Of a stretch of DNA of 64,000 nt, positions 36,193 through 44,936 are shown piece by piece. The position numbers were made by a program, and so were the translations under genes. The notes below the pieces were generated by a model, which saw only the letters and a list, made by a program, of their open reading frames with translations, was not told the origin of the DNA and made no database searches. The stretch's first letter is position 1. Every line of letters starts with the position of its first letter. The DNA is from Fictibacillus aquaticus (GTDB lineage: Bacteria > Bacillota > Bacilli > Bacillales > Fictibacillaceae). The stretch is from NCBI RefSeq assembly GCF_002245695.1, contig NZ_NOII01000001.1, forward strand, positions 248,001-312,000, read 5' to 3'.

Positions 36193-37305
36193 TTATTGCA
36201 GTGGAAGAAATGAGATATTCCAAATGCCATCTTCGTCCTTTACCATTGTGAACCCTGAAGGTGCCTCTGCGTCAGGATCTGCCATATATTCAATATGAGC
36301 GGTTATATTGTCTTCATGGCTGATAAATTTGCCTTTTTCAATGTTTTTAAATGCGTTAAAAGCATTCTCTGGTGTGAACCTATGGCTAGAAGGGAGTTTT
36401 TCATATTCTTCTTTTGACATGTGTATATAGTTTTTTCGGTCTGTGTAAAGCGCATAGACGACATCGAATTCCTGAGCGATGTTTGCCTGTGCATAAAATT
36501 TAGCGATGCTGATTGGGTCAAGATCTCTCAGCAGATTTTCGTCCAAACTTTTTCTGAACGCCTCATATACCTCTTTTTCTTTATCACTGAACGTCTTGTA
36601 TTGCTCGCTTGCATAATCCTCAATTATTTCATCTTTTTTCTCTGCAGCTTCGTGAAGCTTTTTAGTTGCCATTCCATTTTTATCCCAAGAGGTCATATAC
36701 ACTTCTCCATCATATGCATAATTGGATGTGGCCCATTGAACTTTCCCTTCTTTCGTGAAGCCGATAAATAGCTGCACACCGATGTTCCGCTTCAGCAAAT
36801 TTTCTTCATCAATGATGGATGAATCCATTTTCTTTTCAAGAGAAGGGTCGTTGACGAGTAAATTATAGCCGATTCTTTTCACCGATCCATTTTCGCTGTC
36901 CGAATTATCGAGAATCACAAAATTTTTGCCAAACAGGCGATGCACTTCAGTTTCTGAGAGTCCCAGCTTCATTTTGCTTTCAATATAAGCGACTTTTTCA
37001 TTTATCTCATTTTCACTGATGTGATGAGGAGGTGCCTCAATATTCGTTTGTTTCTTATTATGAGAACTCTGAGTGTTTTCTTTCACGCCGGTATAATCCA
37101 TCATTATGAAAAGAGTGAACAAGAATAGAGATGCTAACACCGTTCCGCTTAGCAGTTTAGGAAACCATGAAGAGGGCCTCGGTGTCCTTGTCTCCTCCAT
37201 CTCTATCAATTTGATTATTTGGCACCTTTCTCGTAGTGAGAAGACAGGATCCGCACTAATGCTGTTTTCAAACTCTTGTTTCATGTCATTAAGCAGTCGG
37301 TCCAT
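36193..37305 (-). CDS. Membrane anti-sigma-like partner of the ECF sigma factor
   Basis: A 370-residue single-pass protein. The N-terminal 46 residues (MDRLLNDMKQEFENSISADP and onward) are cytoplasmic and would bind the sigma factor. The helix LLSGTVLASLFLFTLFIMM lies at about 49-67. The remaining 300 residues are extracytoplasmic: a linker, a domain with LGLSETEVHRLFG and QLFIGFTKEGKVQWATS, and a C-terminal region. No zinc-type HxxxCxxC motif is visible. The start follows the sigma stop directly (TAA ATG) with AAAGGAGG inside the sigma gene, so the two are coupled. The anti-sigma role rests on position and topology. Confidence 0.7.
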   Translation of the reverse strand: MDRLLNDMKQEFENSISADPVFSLRERCQIIKLIEMEETRTPRPSSWFPKLLSGTVLASLFLFTLFIMMDYTGVKENTQSSHNKKQTNIEAPPHHISENEINEKVAYIESKMKLGLSETEVHRLFGKNFVILDNSDSENGSVKRIGYNLLVNDPSLEKKMDSSIIDEENLLKRNIGVQLFIGFTKEGKVQWATSNYAYDGEVYMTSWDKNGMATKKLHEAAEKKDEIIEDYASEQYKTFSDKEKEVYEAFRKSLDENLLRDLDPISIAKFYAQANIAQEFDVVYALYTDRKNYIHMSKEEYEKLPSSHRFTPENAFNAFKNIEKGKFISHEDNITAHIEYMADPDAEAPSGFTMVKDEDGIWNISFLPLQ

Positions 37306-37860
37306 TTATAATCCTCCTTTACTGCGAAGTTTGGATTCAAGGATGTTTTTTGCACGCCTTAGCCTTGATTTTAAGGTGTTAACATTCATTTCTAAGGCAG
37401 CGGAAGCTTCTTCCATTGTCAAATCTTTAAAGTAGTACAGGACAATCACTTCCCGATATTTAATAGGCAACTGTAAAATAAGCTTGCTCACCATTTGTTT
37501 CTGTTCGGAGTATAAATAGACGGTTTCAGGAGAATCTTCCGTTTCGTTTGAAAAAATAATGTCCGTGATGACCGTTCTTTTGTAATGCCAGCTTCTCACG
37601 TAATCTTTGCATTTGTTTATGGCAATCCTGTAGATCCAGGTTTTTATATTTGATTGTTCTCGGAATGAATCTAAATTTTTATAAACACTCAAGAAAATCT
37701 CTTGTGCAATATCCTCTGACTGCGCCCAGTTTTTTGTGTACGTAAATACAAGCCTCTTTATTTCTTCGCCATATTCATCCATTAGAAGATGCAGCATGTC
37801 TGATTTGCTCTGCGGGAAACCATCATATTTTTCAGCAGACTTCGCCATTATCACATCCAT
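37306..37860 (-). CDS. ECF-type RNA polymerase sigma factor
   Basis: A 184-residue extracytoplasmic-function sigma factor. Region 2 shows NWAQSEDIAQEIFLSVYKNL and IKTWIYRIAINKCKDYVRSW (core and -10 binding). Region 4 shows LPIKYREVIVLYYFKDLTMEE and EMNVNTLKSRLRRAK (helix-turn-helix for -35). The start is taken as ATG 37860, overlapping the stop of the preceding membrane gene and close behind AGAGGAG; GTG 37863 is possible. It is co-transcribed with the downstream anti-sigma gene. ECF operons usually regulate themselves, but I did not find a confident autoregulatory promoter. Confidence 0.9.
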   Translation of the reverse strand: MDVIMAKSAEKYDGFPQSKSDMLHLLMDEYGEEIKRLVFTYTKNWAQSEDIAQEIFLSVYKNLDSFREQSNIKTWIYRIAINKCKDYVRSWHYKRTVITDIIFSNETEDSPETVYLYSEQKQMVSKLILQLPIKYREVIVLYYFKDLTMEEASAALEMNVNTLKSRLRRAKNILESKLRSKGGL

Positions 37861-38255
37861 CACACTCCTCTTTTATTCAGGTTTTTGAACAGGAGAAGGG
37901 AAAGGCTTAGAAGGCTCGTCATAACTGCGGAAATGATGCTGAGAAGAAACAAGTCATCCGCATACTCATCAATTTTGAAACCGATGCTCAGCGGCTGTCT
38001 GTCTTCTTTTCCGGTGAAGTATAAAGAATGATCGATTACAATATCCGTGATCCCCCATATCCAGAAAAGCATAAAACCGAGCCAAGGTATCAGCACCGTA
38101 TTCCTGGTAACAGCTGGAACAGATAATCCACGGCTTAGAGAAACGGCAGTAAAGGCACTGGCCAAGGCGATAAATATAGCTTCGTTCAATTCCACATACA
38201 AAGAACGTGTGAAACCTAGGAATAAAGCGAGAAAAATTGATAAAACCACGGTCAT
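37860..38255 (-). CDS. Small polytopic membrane protein in the ECF sigma operon
   Basis: A 131-residue protein with about four hydrophobic segments: TVVLSIFLALFLGF, a weaker one around AIFIALASAFTAVSLS, TVLIPWLGFMLFWIWGITDI, and LFLLSIISAVMTSLLSLSLLL at the end. I set the start at ATG 38255 because GGAGG lies seven bases upstream; the longer GTG start at 38294 has no good site. Its stop overlaps the sigma start. No family is recognised; it may be an extra sensor or a co-regulator in the sigma system. Confidence 0.65.
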   Translation of the reverse strand: MTVVLSIFLALFLGFTRSLYVELNEAIFIALASAFTAVSLSRGLSVPAVTRNTVLIPWLGFMLFWIWGITDIVIDHSLYFTGKEDRQPLSIGFKIDEYADDLFLLSIISAVMTSLLSLSLLLFKNLNKRGV

Positions 38256-38443
38256 GATTATTCCTCCAAAATTTAATAAGAAACGTTTCTTCACCTATTA
38301 GACGGCCTGCTCTTCAAGATAGGTGCATTTTTCAAAAGAAATGTTAAAGATGGTAATTTCACATATTGAGTGCGTTGATATGTTCAGTTTCGGTATTTTT
38401 CTGCAGTCCTTCTCTAAATATCGGTCTCTTTCCTGTCTTTTCG

Positions 38444-38480
38444 CACAAAAAAGCTGACTCCCTATTATCAGGAGTCAGCA
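38444..38480 (-). terminator. Intrinsic terminator of the polysaccharide/signalling operon
   Basis: Arms GCTGACTCC and GGAGTCAGC with a nine-base loop; the minus strand continues TTTTTTG. It lies 15 bases past the hybrid kinase stop and closes the six-gene operon. Confidence 0.85.
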
Positions 38481-38494
38481 TGAGGAAGACTTGA

Positions 38495-41365
38495 TTATTT
38501 TTGACCATCATAAATAGGTATAAGTACTCGGCCATCCATGTTATGTTCATTGATTATCTTGAGAATGTTAGCAGTCAGCTGGCTCAGCTGGTATGGTTTA
38601 ACTAAATAGCCAGCCGCTCCAAGATCAATACCTTTCTCTTTCTCATCTAATGCAGATGAAATAATTATAGGAATATCGCTTGTTTCAATCTGCAGTTTTA
38701 ACTTTTTCAGTACGTCCCACCCGTTCATTTTCCCATCAAGCATTATATCCAGGATGACAGCCTGTGGAAGGCATTCTTTTACAGCCTCAGCAGCTTGCTC
38801 TCCTGTATTGAAATGAGCGATATGAAAACCATGAGATACGAGTTCTTCAGATAAAAGAGCGGCTAGGTGCCGGTCGTCTTCAACGATAACAATATCAATC
38901 TTTCGTTTCTTTGTTTCGCTGAGAGACGCATTTACATATATATCCTCAACCGTTGGAAAAGCTACTGTAAAGGTGCTGCCTTTTCCTAATAAAGATTGTA
39001 CAGAGATGCTGCCGTTGTGAGACTTTACAATCTCCATTACGATGGCAAGCCCAAGTCCGGTACCGCCAATTTTTCTGCGATCAGAGTTGTCCACTCTATA
39101 GAATTTTTCAAACAAGCTGCTGATAGCTTCGTTGGGAATACCAAGACCTTCATCCTCAATATCTACAAACAAATGCTTTTCATCATCATAGATGTTAACG
39201 ATTATGTTACCCCCCTCAGGTGAATATTTCACTGCGTTGCTTATCAAGTTCATAAAGATTTGCGAAAGCTTGTCACGATCTCCGTATATTGTAAGCCTGT
39301 CAGTTTTGAGATTAATAGAAAACGTATGTCGAGCGGCATTGACGCGTTGAATATCGATAACATCTTCAATGATGGGCACAATCGTGTGATATTTCTTGTC
39401 ATACGTCAGTCTGCCGCTCTCCATTTTTTGTACATCTAAAAAATCGTTAATAAGTGCTGTCAGTCTGTAAGCTTCTTGGTGAATGGTCGTTAAATATTTT
39501 TTTTGCCTTTCAGGTTTTAATTCTCTAGTGAGCATCAGTTCAGTAAATCCTAATACACTTGATAGTGGTGTCCGAAGTTCATGGCTGACCGTTGTTACAA
39601 ATTCTGATTTCATCCTATCGACTTCATATTGTTTCGTAATATCACGGTAAACTAAGACAGTTCCTCGTTGTTCCTCATTACTAGCAAGATATTCAGAATA
39701 AATCTGTATGATTTTTGTGTCTTTGCTGTTGACCTCGAAAATAAAGGATGATCCTTCATTATTTTTTCCGTGAACAGCATTGTTTATAAAATCAGCCAGA
39801 TCTTGGCCATCCTCCACGGCTTTTTTTAGTGTATTTGTCCATGCGCCAAGTGTAAGTCCGTTCAGCTGGTGAGGCAAAGAGCAATCCATAAGCTCACAAA
39901 ACTTTTGATTTACCTGTACGATCGTCCCATCTGAATCAACAAGCTGAACACCTTCTTGTATACTGTCGAGCACATTTTGCATAGTGATGCGCTGCTCTTC
40001 ACTGCGAGTATACAAATTTTGTTTTTCAATCGAAAGAGCAATCTGTCTGCTCAGATTTTCATATTCGGCAATCTCATTATTTGAGTAAGATGACCCGATG
40101 CGTGTTAGAACGACTACAGCGATAAGCTTTTGCTGTCCTGTATATACAGGGATATATAAGTCTCCGCATGTATATTCCTCTGTAACATATCCTTGTTCAT
40201 CACTGTTGCTCTTTCGGATAACCTGTTGTGAAGCCATGCATTCCTGAATCCTTGCAAGTAAGCCTGAATTTTTGAAAGATCTTCTGAAATGATCAATTTC
40301 TAATTCGGACAATCCAGTTGAAGAGAGCTGATTTTTCTCAGGAAGCCAGATCAGCCCTTTATTCGAATGTGTTAGCTCTGTCATATTGCTAATCATACTT
40401 TTTAATAGCTCAGACTGTTCAATAATATTAGAAATAGAATGAAGAAAAGAATTCAGCCTGAGAAGCTTTCTCTCGTTTTCCTCTGTTTTTTTCAGCGAAT
40501 ATCGAAGTCTTTCCTGTTGAGAACTAAGTTCATCCTGCTGAGCAGCCAGTTCTTCGTTTTGAGCTGTCAGTTCCTGCTCATTCTGCCTGATGCTTCTGAT
40601 CATTTTTTCAAAAGAAACCGAAAGGACACCGATTTCATCCAAACGATTTGTAAAAGGCACACTGTCTACGAATTCCCCTCTTGTGATTCTGGAAGCAACA
40701 TGAGAAAGCTCGCGAAGGGGGCTTCCAAAGTTTCGGATCATTAATCGGATAAGGAAAATAAAGACAGTAACCATAAGCGAGATGAAAGAAAAGTAGATGA
40801 TCTGGCTTTTGTCTATTTTTTCTTCCTTCTTCTCATAGGCTTTTTCAATATCTTCTTGAACATTTGCTTCAAACAGATCAAGACGGTTTAAGATAAGGTT
40901 TACTTTTTCAGTTCCGCCGTCTTGCTGTGACATCTTGATGATATCTGCAACTTGATCATTTTTACGGTACTCAATAGCTTTAGGAAGCAGTGTATTTAAG
41001 TAATCTTCGTTAAAATTCTGTACTTCTCTTATAAGTGTTTTATCTTTAGGTTCTTTGTACGTCTTTTCAAACAAGGCGACACTGGATTTAATATTTGCTT
41101 TATTCACGTCAATCCGTTTAAGGAAATCATCCTGTTTAAAAGCAAAATAACCTCGTCCGTCGAATAATACTTCGTTTAAATCTTCCTTCAGCTTTGTCAC
41201 GTTGTTCAGTTTAGTAGTCTGGTATGAAATCTCTTTGTCTAATGAATTTGTGAGCTGAACATGATAGATTCGTAATGACACTGCTCCTGCTACAAGCAGA
41301 AAGACAAAGATAAAATTGATCAATATTACCTTTCGCGCCAGACTTTTCCTAAAGTATTCAATCAT
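38495..41365 (-). CDS. Hybrid sensor histidine kinase (HAMP-GAF-PAS-HisKA-HATPase-REC)
   Basis: A 956-residue membrane sensor kinase. Helix 1 is at about residues 13-32, an extracytoplasmic helical sensor region at 33-185 (CHASE3/4HB-like), helix 2 at 190-209 and HAMP at 210-257. A coiled coil rich in Gln/Glu, a GAF domain (about 310-450) and a PAS domain (about 460-580) follow. The phospho-acceptor is His595 in VSHELRTPLSS. The ATP lid has the N box NLISNAVKYS, G1 DIEDEGLGIP and G2 GGTGLGLAI. A C-terminal receiver has Asp873 (VILDIMLDG) and Lys923. ATG 41365 with GAGGAT nine bases upstream is preferred to TTG 41389. It overlaps the response-regulator gene by eight bases. Confidence 0.92.
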   Translation of the reverse strand: MIEYFRKSLARKVILINFIFVFLLVAGAVSLRIYHVQLTNSLDKEISYQTTKLNNVTKLKEDLNEVLFDGRGYFAFKQDDFLKRIDVNKANIKSSVALFEKTYKEPKDKTLIREVQNFNEDYLNTLLPKAIEYRKNDQVADIIKMSQQDGGTEKVNLILNRLDLFEANVQEDIEKAYEKKEEKIDKSQIIYFSFISLMVTVFIFLIRLMIRNFGSPLRELSHVASRITRGEFVDSVPFTNRLDEIGVLSVSFEKMIRSIRQNEQELTAQNEELAAQQDELSSQQERLRYSLKKTEENERKLLRLNSFLHSISNIIEQSELLKSMISNMTELTHSNKGLIWLPEKNQLSSTGLSELEIDHFRRSFKNSGLLARIQECMASQQVIRKSNSDEQGYVTEEYTCGDLYIPVYTGQQKLIAVVVLTRIGSSYSNNEIAEYENLSRQIALSIEKQNLYTRSEEQRITMQNVLDSIQEGVQLVDSDGTIVQVNQKFCELMDCSLPHQLNGLTLGAWTNTLKKAVEDGQDLADFINNAVHGKNNEGSSFIFEVNSKDTKIIQIYSEYLASNEEQRGTVLVYRDITKQYEVDRMKSEFVTTVSHELRTPLSSVLGFTELMLTRELKPERQKKYLTTIHQEAYRLTALINDFLDVQKMESGRLTYDKKYHTIVPIIEDVIDIQRVNAARHTFSINLKTDRLTIYGDRDKLSQIFMNLISNAVKYSPEGGNIIVNIYDDEKHLFVDIEDEGLGIPNEAISSLFEKFYRVDNSDRRKIGGTGLGLAIVMEIVKSHNGSISVQSLLGKGSTFTVAFPTVEDIYVNASLSETKKRKIDIVIVEDDRHLAALLSEELVSHGFHIAHFNTGEQAAEAVKECLPQAVILDIMLDGKMNGWDVLKKLKLQIETSDIPIIISSALDEKEKGIDLGAAGYLVKPYQLSQLTANILKIINEHNMDGRVLIPIYDGQK

Positions 41366-41723
41366 GAAGGATATCCTCGATTGTTTCAATAAGCTGCTGC
41401 GGGCTAAAAGGCTTTGTCATAAAATAATCCGCACCAGTTTTCATGACTAAATCACGGTCATCCTGTTGATTCTTTGCGGACAAAATCATCATTTTCAAAT
41501 CAATCTTGTTAAGGGATTTCCTTGTTTTCTCCACCACTTCAAGGCCGGTCATCCGTGGCATCATGAAATCTAATATAACGAGGTCATAATCGTTATTCTG
41601 CAGGAGTTCAAACGCTTCGACGCCATCATTGGCTTCATCGATCTCATACCCTTCATCCTCTAGAGTGTCTCTGATAAGCATCATCAATATCTCTTCATCT
41701 TCTGCCAAAAGGATCTTTGCCAT
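41358..41723 (-). CDS. Single-domain response regulator
   Basis: A 121-residue stand-alone receiver. The acidic pocket is in LLAEDEEILM, the phospho-acceptor is Asp52 (LVILDFMMPRMTG), the switch residue is in MMILSAKN, and the conserved Lys is in MTKPFS. There is no output domain, so it must act by protein contact or as a phosphotransfer intermediate between the hybrid kinase and the HPt domain of the GGDEF protein at the other end of the operon. AGGAG lies a few bases before the ATG, overlapping the end of the preceding gene's coding region. Confidence 0.92.
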   Translation of the reverse strand: MAKILLAEDEEILMMLIRDTLEDEGYEIDEANDGVEAFELLQNNDYDLVILDFMMPRMTGLEVVEKTRKSLNKIDLKMMILSAKNQQDDRDLVMKTGADYFMTKPFSPQQLIETIEDILHD

Positions 41724-41726
41724 GTA

Positions 41727-44700
41727 TTACTCCTCATTAATATTTATATTTTTAAACGTTTTCTGCAGCTTAAAATAAGATTGTTTCAGTCTTTCTTCAA
41801 ATAAGGGTTTATCCCACTCGCCCCACATGTAGTTAATTCCTTCTTTTAAAGGAAGGATTCCGGATTTAGCTTTAGGAAGGGCATCCATAAGAGCCCCTTG
41901 CTGATCTGTCGTGTATACGGCCGCACGAATTCCTTCCGATCTCACGCTGGCAGCTAAGCCATCACTCCATAGGTTGCCTGTAACTTCATGCAAGCTCGGA
42001 TCCTTCACGCCGAGAAGCAGCCATGGAATTCTTATTTCAAGTGTTCCTTCCTTTTCATTCACGCTCACATCACTCAGAGAATTGTAGCTTTCTGAGAAAG
42101 GATTTCCGTTACCAAACTGAAGCTTGCCTGTTTCGAATGACTGAAAAGGAATCACTTCTTTCGTGTCCGGTATCACCAGTTCCTTGTTTAACGCCATAAG
42201 AAGCGGGTGATAAACGCCGTTATTTTTTACGGAAGCGTAATCCTTTTCCGGAATCATTTTCAGTTCATGACCGTACATGTAATAAAAGGAGTCATAGTAG
42301 CTGTCAACAAGAACACGTGAATCCTTATCGTTAGACAGGTTAATTGAAAACTCAGCCCCTGTATCAGCATGAATAGCACCGTCTGGCGAATTCATTTGGC
42401 CTTGTCCTGGCAACGTGTCCAGCAGGATACCTGTTTGTAAGTTTTCTTTTTTTACGGGATGTTTATAATCAATTCTCATGTAAAAATATCTCGTGTCACT
42501 TGCAGCAAAAACAGATTTTAGATTTTTGCCAGAGTTAGACTGATATAACGGCTTCTCGCCGTTCCAGTCATCTTTCATCCCATCAACTTTTATGCTTTTC
42601 CCCGCTGGGTCGAAGCTTAGCAAACCGAACTGCTGCTCATTAGTCTGAGCGTTTGACCAGAAAGGGCGGCGGTCTGGATTATCAAAATCCATTGTGTTCC
42701 AGGTTCTTTTAAACCATTCATCCTGCCACGTGAATACCATTCCTCCAGCCATCTTTTCCTGAACAATATCTTCAAATAGTCTTGTATCCATATTGCCTTG
42801 TTCTTTTTCTGAATGGTGGCCTTGATCAAGGCCATACACGTTTTCATGAGTGATGCCCCTTGAACTCGGTACGCCAAACTCTGCTACAAGGAGCGGCATG
42901 CTGTGCACTTGTTTCATATCATTCAAATAGCCGGCATAGTTATTTTTTTCACCTCGATGATCAATATAATCGAGGTATTTCTTTTCATAGTTTAGAAAAT
43001 CCGGATAGTAAGGATAAATATGATAAGAAGCGAAATATCCAGATTTGAATGTGTTTTTAGGCTTTATAACATTCGGATTGACAGAAACCATGTCTTCCTT
43101 ATCGAACGGCTCTGCCGGGTGTTTTAAAATATCAGTTGTTACCCAGTTCACATGGCTGACAGCATGCTGCCACTGATACGTTTCTGTCTCATATTTTGTT
43201 GTATAATCCATCATGCCAGCCAGCCAGTTTTCAAAAGGTGAAGCAGCCGAAGCTGAAAAATAGGTCCCTTTGTAATCTGCTGTGCGATCATGCTTTTCAT
43301 TCGTGTTCGCCACAACTTCGGGATCCCACTCTACACCTAAAATATAGCCAAGCAGGTATTTCGAAATATTATGATTGTACTGTCCTCCGGCATGTCCGGC
43401 CTTCTTCTCTATCGTTGCTTGCCCGTTTATGATATCCACGACATTTTGAATTTCATTTTTAAATGTTTCCGAGACTTCTGATGAATAGACATCTTGCTTT
43501 TTCTTCAATTCATCTTCATTTACCCAGACACCGTGAAAAAGGAATAAAGGTTCTGCTGCTGTTTGATTGTACTCATAAAAGGCTTCATAAAAGGCTGGAG
43601 GATGGATGGTATACACCCTTATGGCGTTTGCATTCATTCCACCAATCTGCTTGAACCATCGGTAATATTCATCTTTCGTGATTGCTGTTTCCCCAGGGAA
43701 CGTACCCGGTTTAGCGATACCCATGTTAACCCCTTTAATGAGAAAGTTTTCCCATTTGCCGTTCTTCATTACTTGAAGGTAATCGCCTTTTGCACGGGCA
43801 TTGACATGGATCTCATTTTCTTTATGAATTTCAACTGATTCCTTTTCCTTCGTTGCAGTGTCTTTTTTATCCAATACGGCCTTTAAAAGAGGCAGGTAAA
43901 CCTTCCAGTAAAACGAACTGCCATGTCCGTCATCCAGCATGAACTTTTCTTTAATCCAACTGATCCCCCAAGTTTGATAAAGATCAGGCAACTCTTCCCT
44001 ATCGGCATAGTCACCCGCAAAATAGTACGATTCATACTTGACGTTGCGGTGGTTAATGATGGCTGGGAACTTTTCTGTTAAACCATAGTGCTTCAGTTTA
44101 TCTTTTCCGGATGAAGTAAGACTGAGTGTATATTCTGCAATAGTTTCGTTTTTATTAGCTGGTTCAATAATGTCGAACCAATAATGATAAGGTACAGAGC
44201 CTTCTAGTCCGAAATGCTGTTTACTCTTTGCATTAAATGAAAATTGGACACCTTTTTCTTTGATATCTTTATCACGCAAGACAATTATCTCTCCATTTTC
44301 ATGAATAAAAAGAAGGCCGCTTCCTTTCATCGTCCATTTCTTTCCATTTCTCTGCTCGTAATTACTTTTTATCCAAGCAGGAACTTCTTCATCAGATAAA
44401 TCTTGAAACTGCCTGCCAATCCACCCCGTCCACTTGACATTTAGCAGGTCAGAGATTTCTTCTCTTGCTTCTTTGCTTGTTGGAGTAGCAAACGCGTTAA
44501 ATTCTGCGATCAGTTTTGTTTGTCCTTTAAAAAGCAATTTGCGAATATGCTGGACGTCTTTTGTTGTCAGACCACCCTTTACCTCAGGTTTTCCTTGTTT
44601 ATTGACCGTCTCGATTCCATAACTGTCTGCAATATATAAGTAATCAGGCAAATCCTCTTTACTTTGGCCTTTGATATCAGGAACCTGTTTAACAAAATCA

Positions 44701-44936
44701 GTTGAGTGCTTGTAGCTTTGCCCATCGGTCTTTTTTATCTTTTCATGATTCAATGCCCATACAAGCCCCTTATGTTCTCGGGTTGAATCGTTTTTAATCG
44801 TTTTGTCTAATATGAGTACTTCGACCTTTTTTTCTTGTTTCACATACCAAATCCAAAAAGGGGAGGTAAAAGCTGCGAGAATTAGTAATATATAAACTAA
44901 AAAAAATCGAGGACGATTAAATATAAATTTCTTCAT
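41727..44936 (-). CDS. Membrane-anchored glycoside-hydrolase-like protein of the polysaccharide operon
   Basis: A 1069-residue protein with one N-terminal helix (about residues 12-31) placing the rest outside the cell. An alpha/beta region (about 40-330) includes LPDYLYIADSYGIETV and LIAEFNAFATPTSKEAREE, reminiscent of ThuA/GATase-like folds. A TIM-barrel of clan GH-A type (about 390-780) has IRVYTIHPPAFYEAFYE, the acid/base candidate Glu536 (LGVEWDPE), the nucleophile candidate Glu686 (LLVAEFGVPSS), and GGMVFTWQDEWFKRTW. A C-terminal DOMON/CBM9-like sandwich starts near KVDGMKDDWNG. It probably trims, transfers or modifies the polymer made by the glycosyltransferase. ATG 44936 has GGAGG nine bases upstream and overlaps the glycosyltransferase stop (ATGA). 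Confidence 0.8.
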   Translation of the reverse strand: MKKFIFNRPRFFLVYILLILAAFTSPFWIWYVKQEKKVEVLILDKTIKNDSTREHKGLVWALNHEKIKKTDGQSYKHSTDFVKQVPDIKGQSKEDLPDYLYIADSYGIETVNKQGKPEVKGGLTTKDVQHIRKLLFKGQTKLIAEFNAFATPTSKEAREEISDLLNVKWTGWIGRQFQDLSDEEVPAWIKSNYEQRNGKKWTMKGSGLLFIHENGEIIVLRDKDIKEKGVQFSFNAKSKQHFGLEGSVPYHYWFDIIEPANKNETIAEYTLSLTSSGKDKLKHYGLTEKFPAIINHRNVKYESYYFAGDYADREELPDLYQTWGISWIKEKFMLDDGHGSSFYWKVYLPLLKAVLDKKDTATKEKESVEIHKENEIHVNARAKGDYLQVMKNGKWENFLIKGVNMGIAKPGTFPGETAITKDEYYRWFKQIGGMNANAIRVYTIHPPAFYEAFYEYNQTAAEPLFLFHGVWVNEDELKKKQDVYSSEVSETFKNEIQNVVDIINGQATIEKKAGHAGGQYNHNISKYLLGYILGVEWDPEVVANTNEKHDRTADYKGTYFSASAASPFENWLAGMMDYTTKYETETYQWQHAVSHVNWVTTDILKHPAEPFDKEDMVSVNPNVIKPKNTFKSGYFASYHIYPYYPDFLNYEKKYLDYIDHRGEKNNYAGYLNDMKQVHSMPLLVAEFGVPSSRGITHENVYGLDQGHHSEKEQGNMDTRLFEDIVQEKMAGGMVFTWQDEWFKRTWNTMDFDNPDRRPFWSNAQTNEQQFGLLSFDPAGKSIKVDGMKDDWNGEKPLYQSNSGKNLKSVFAASDTRYFYMRIDYKHPVKKENLQTGILLDTLPGQGQMNSPDGAIHADTGAEFSINLSNDKDSRVLVDSYYDSFYYMYGHELKMIPEKDYASVKNNGVYHPLLMALNKELVIPDTKEVIPFQSFETGKLQFGNGNPFSESYNSLSDVSVNEKEGTLEIRIPWLLLGVKDPSLHEVTGNLWSDGLAASVRSEGIRAAVYTTDQQGALMDALPKAKSGILPLKEGINYMWGEWDKPLFEERLKQSYFKLQKTFKNININEE

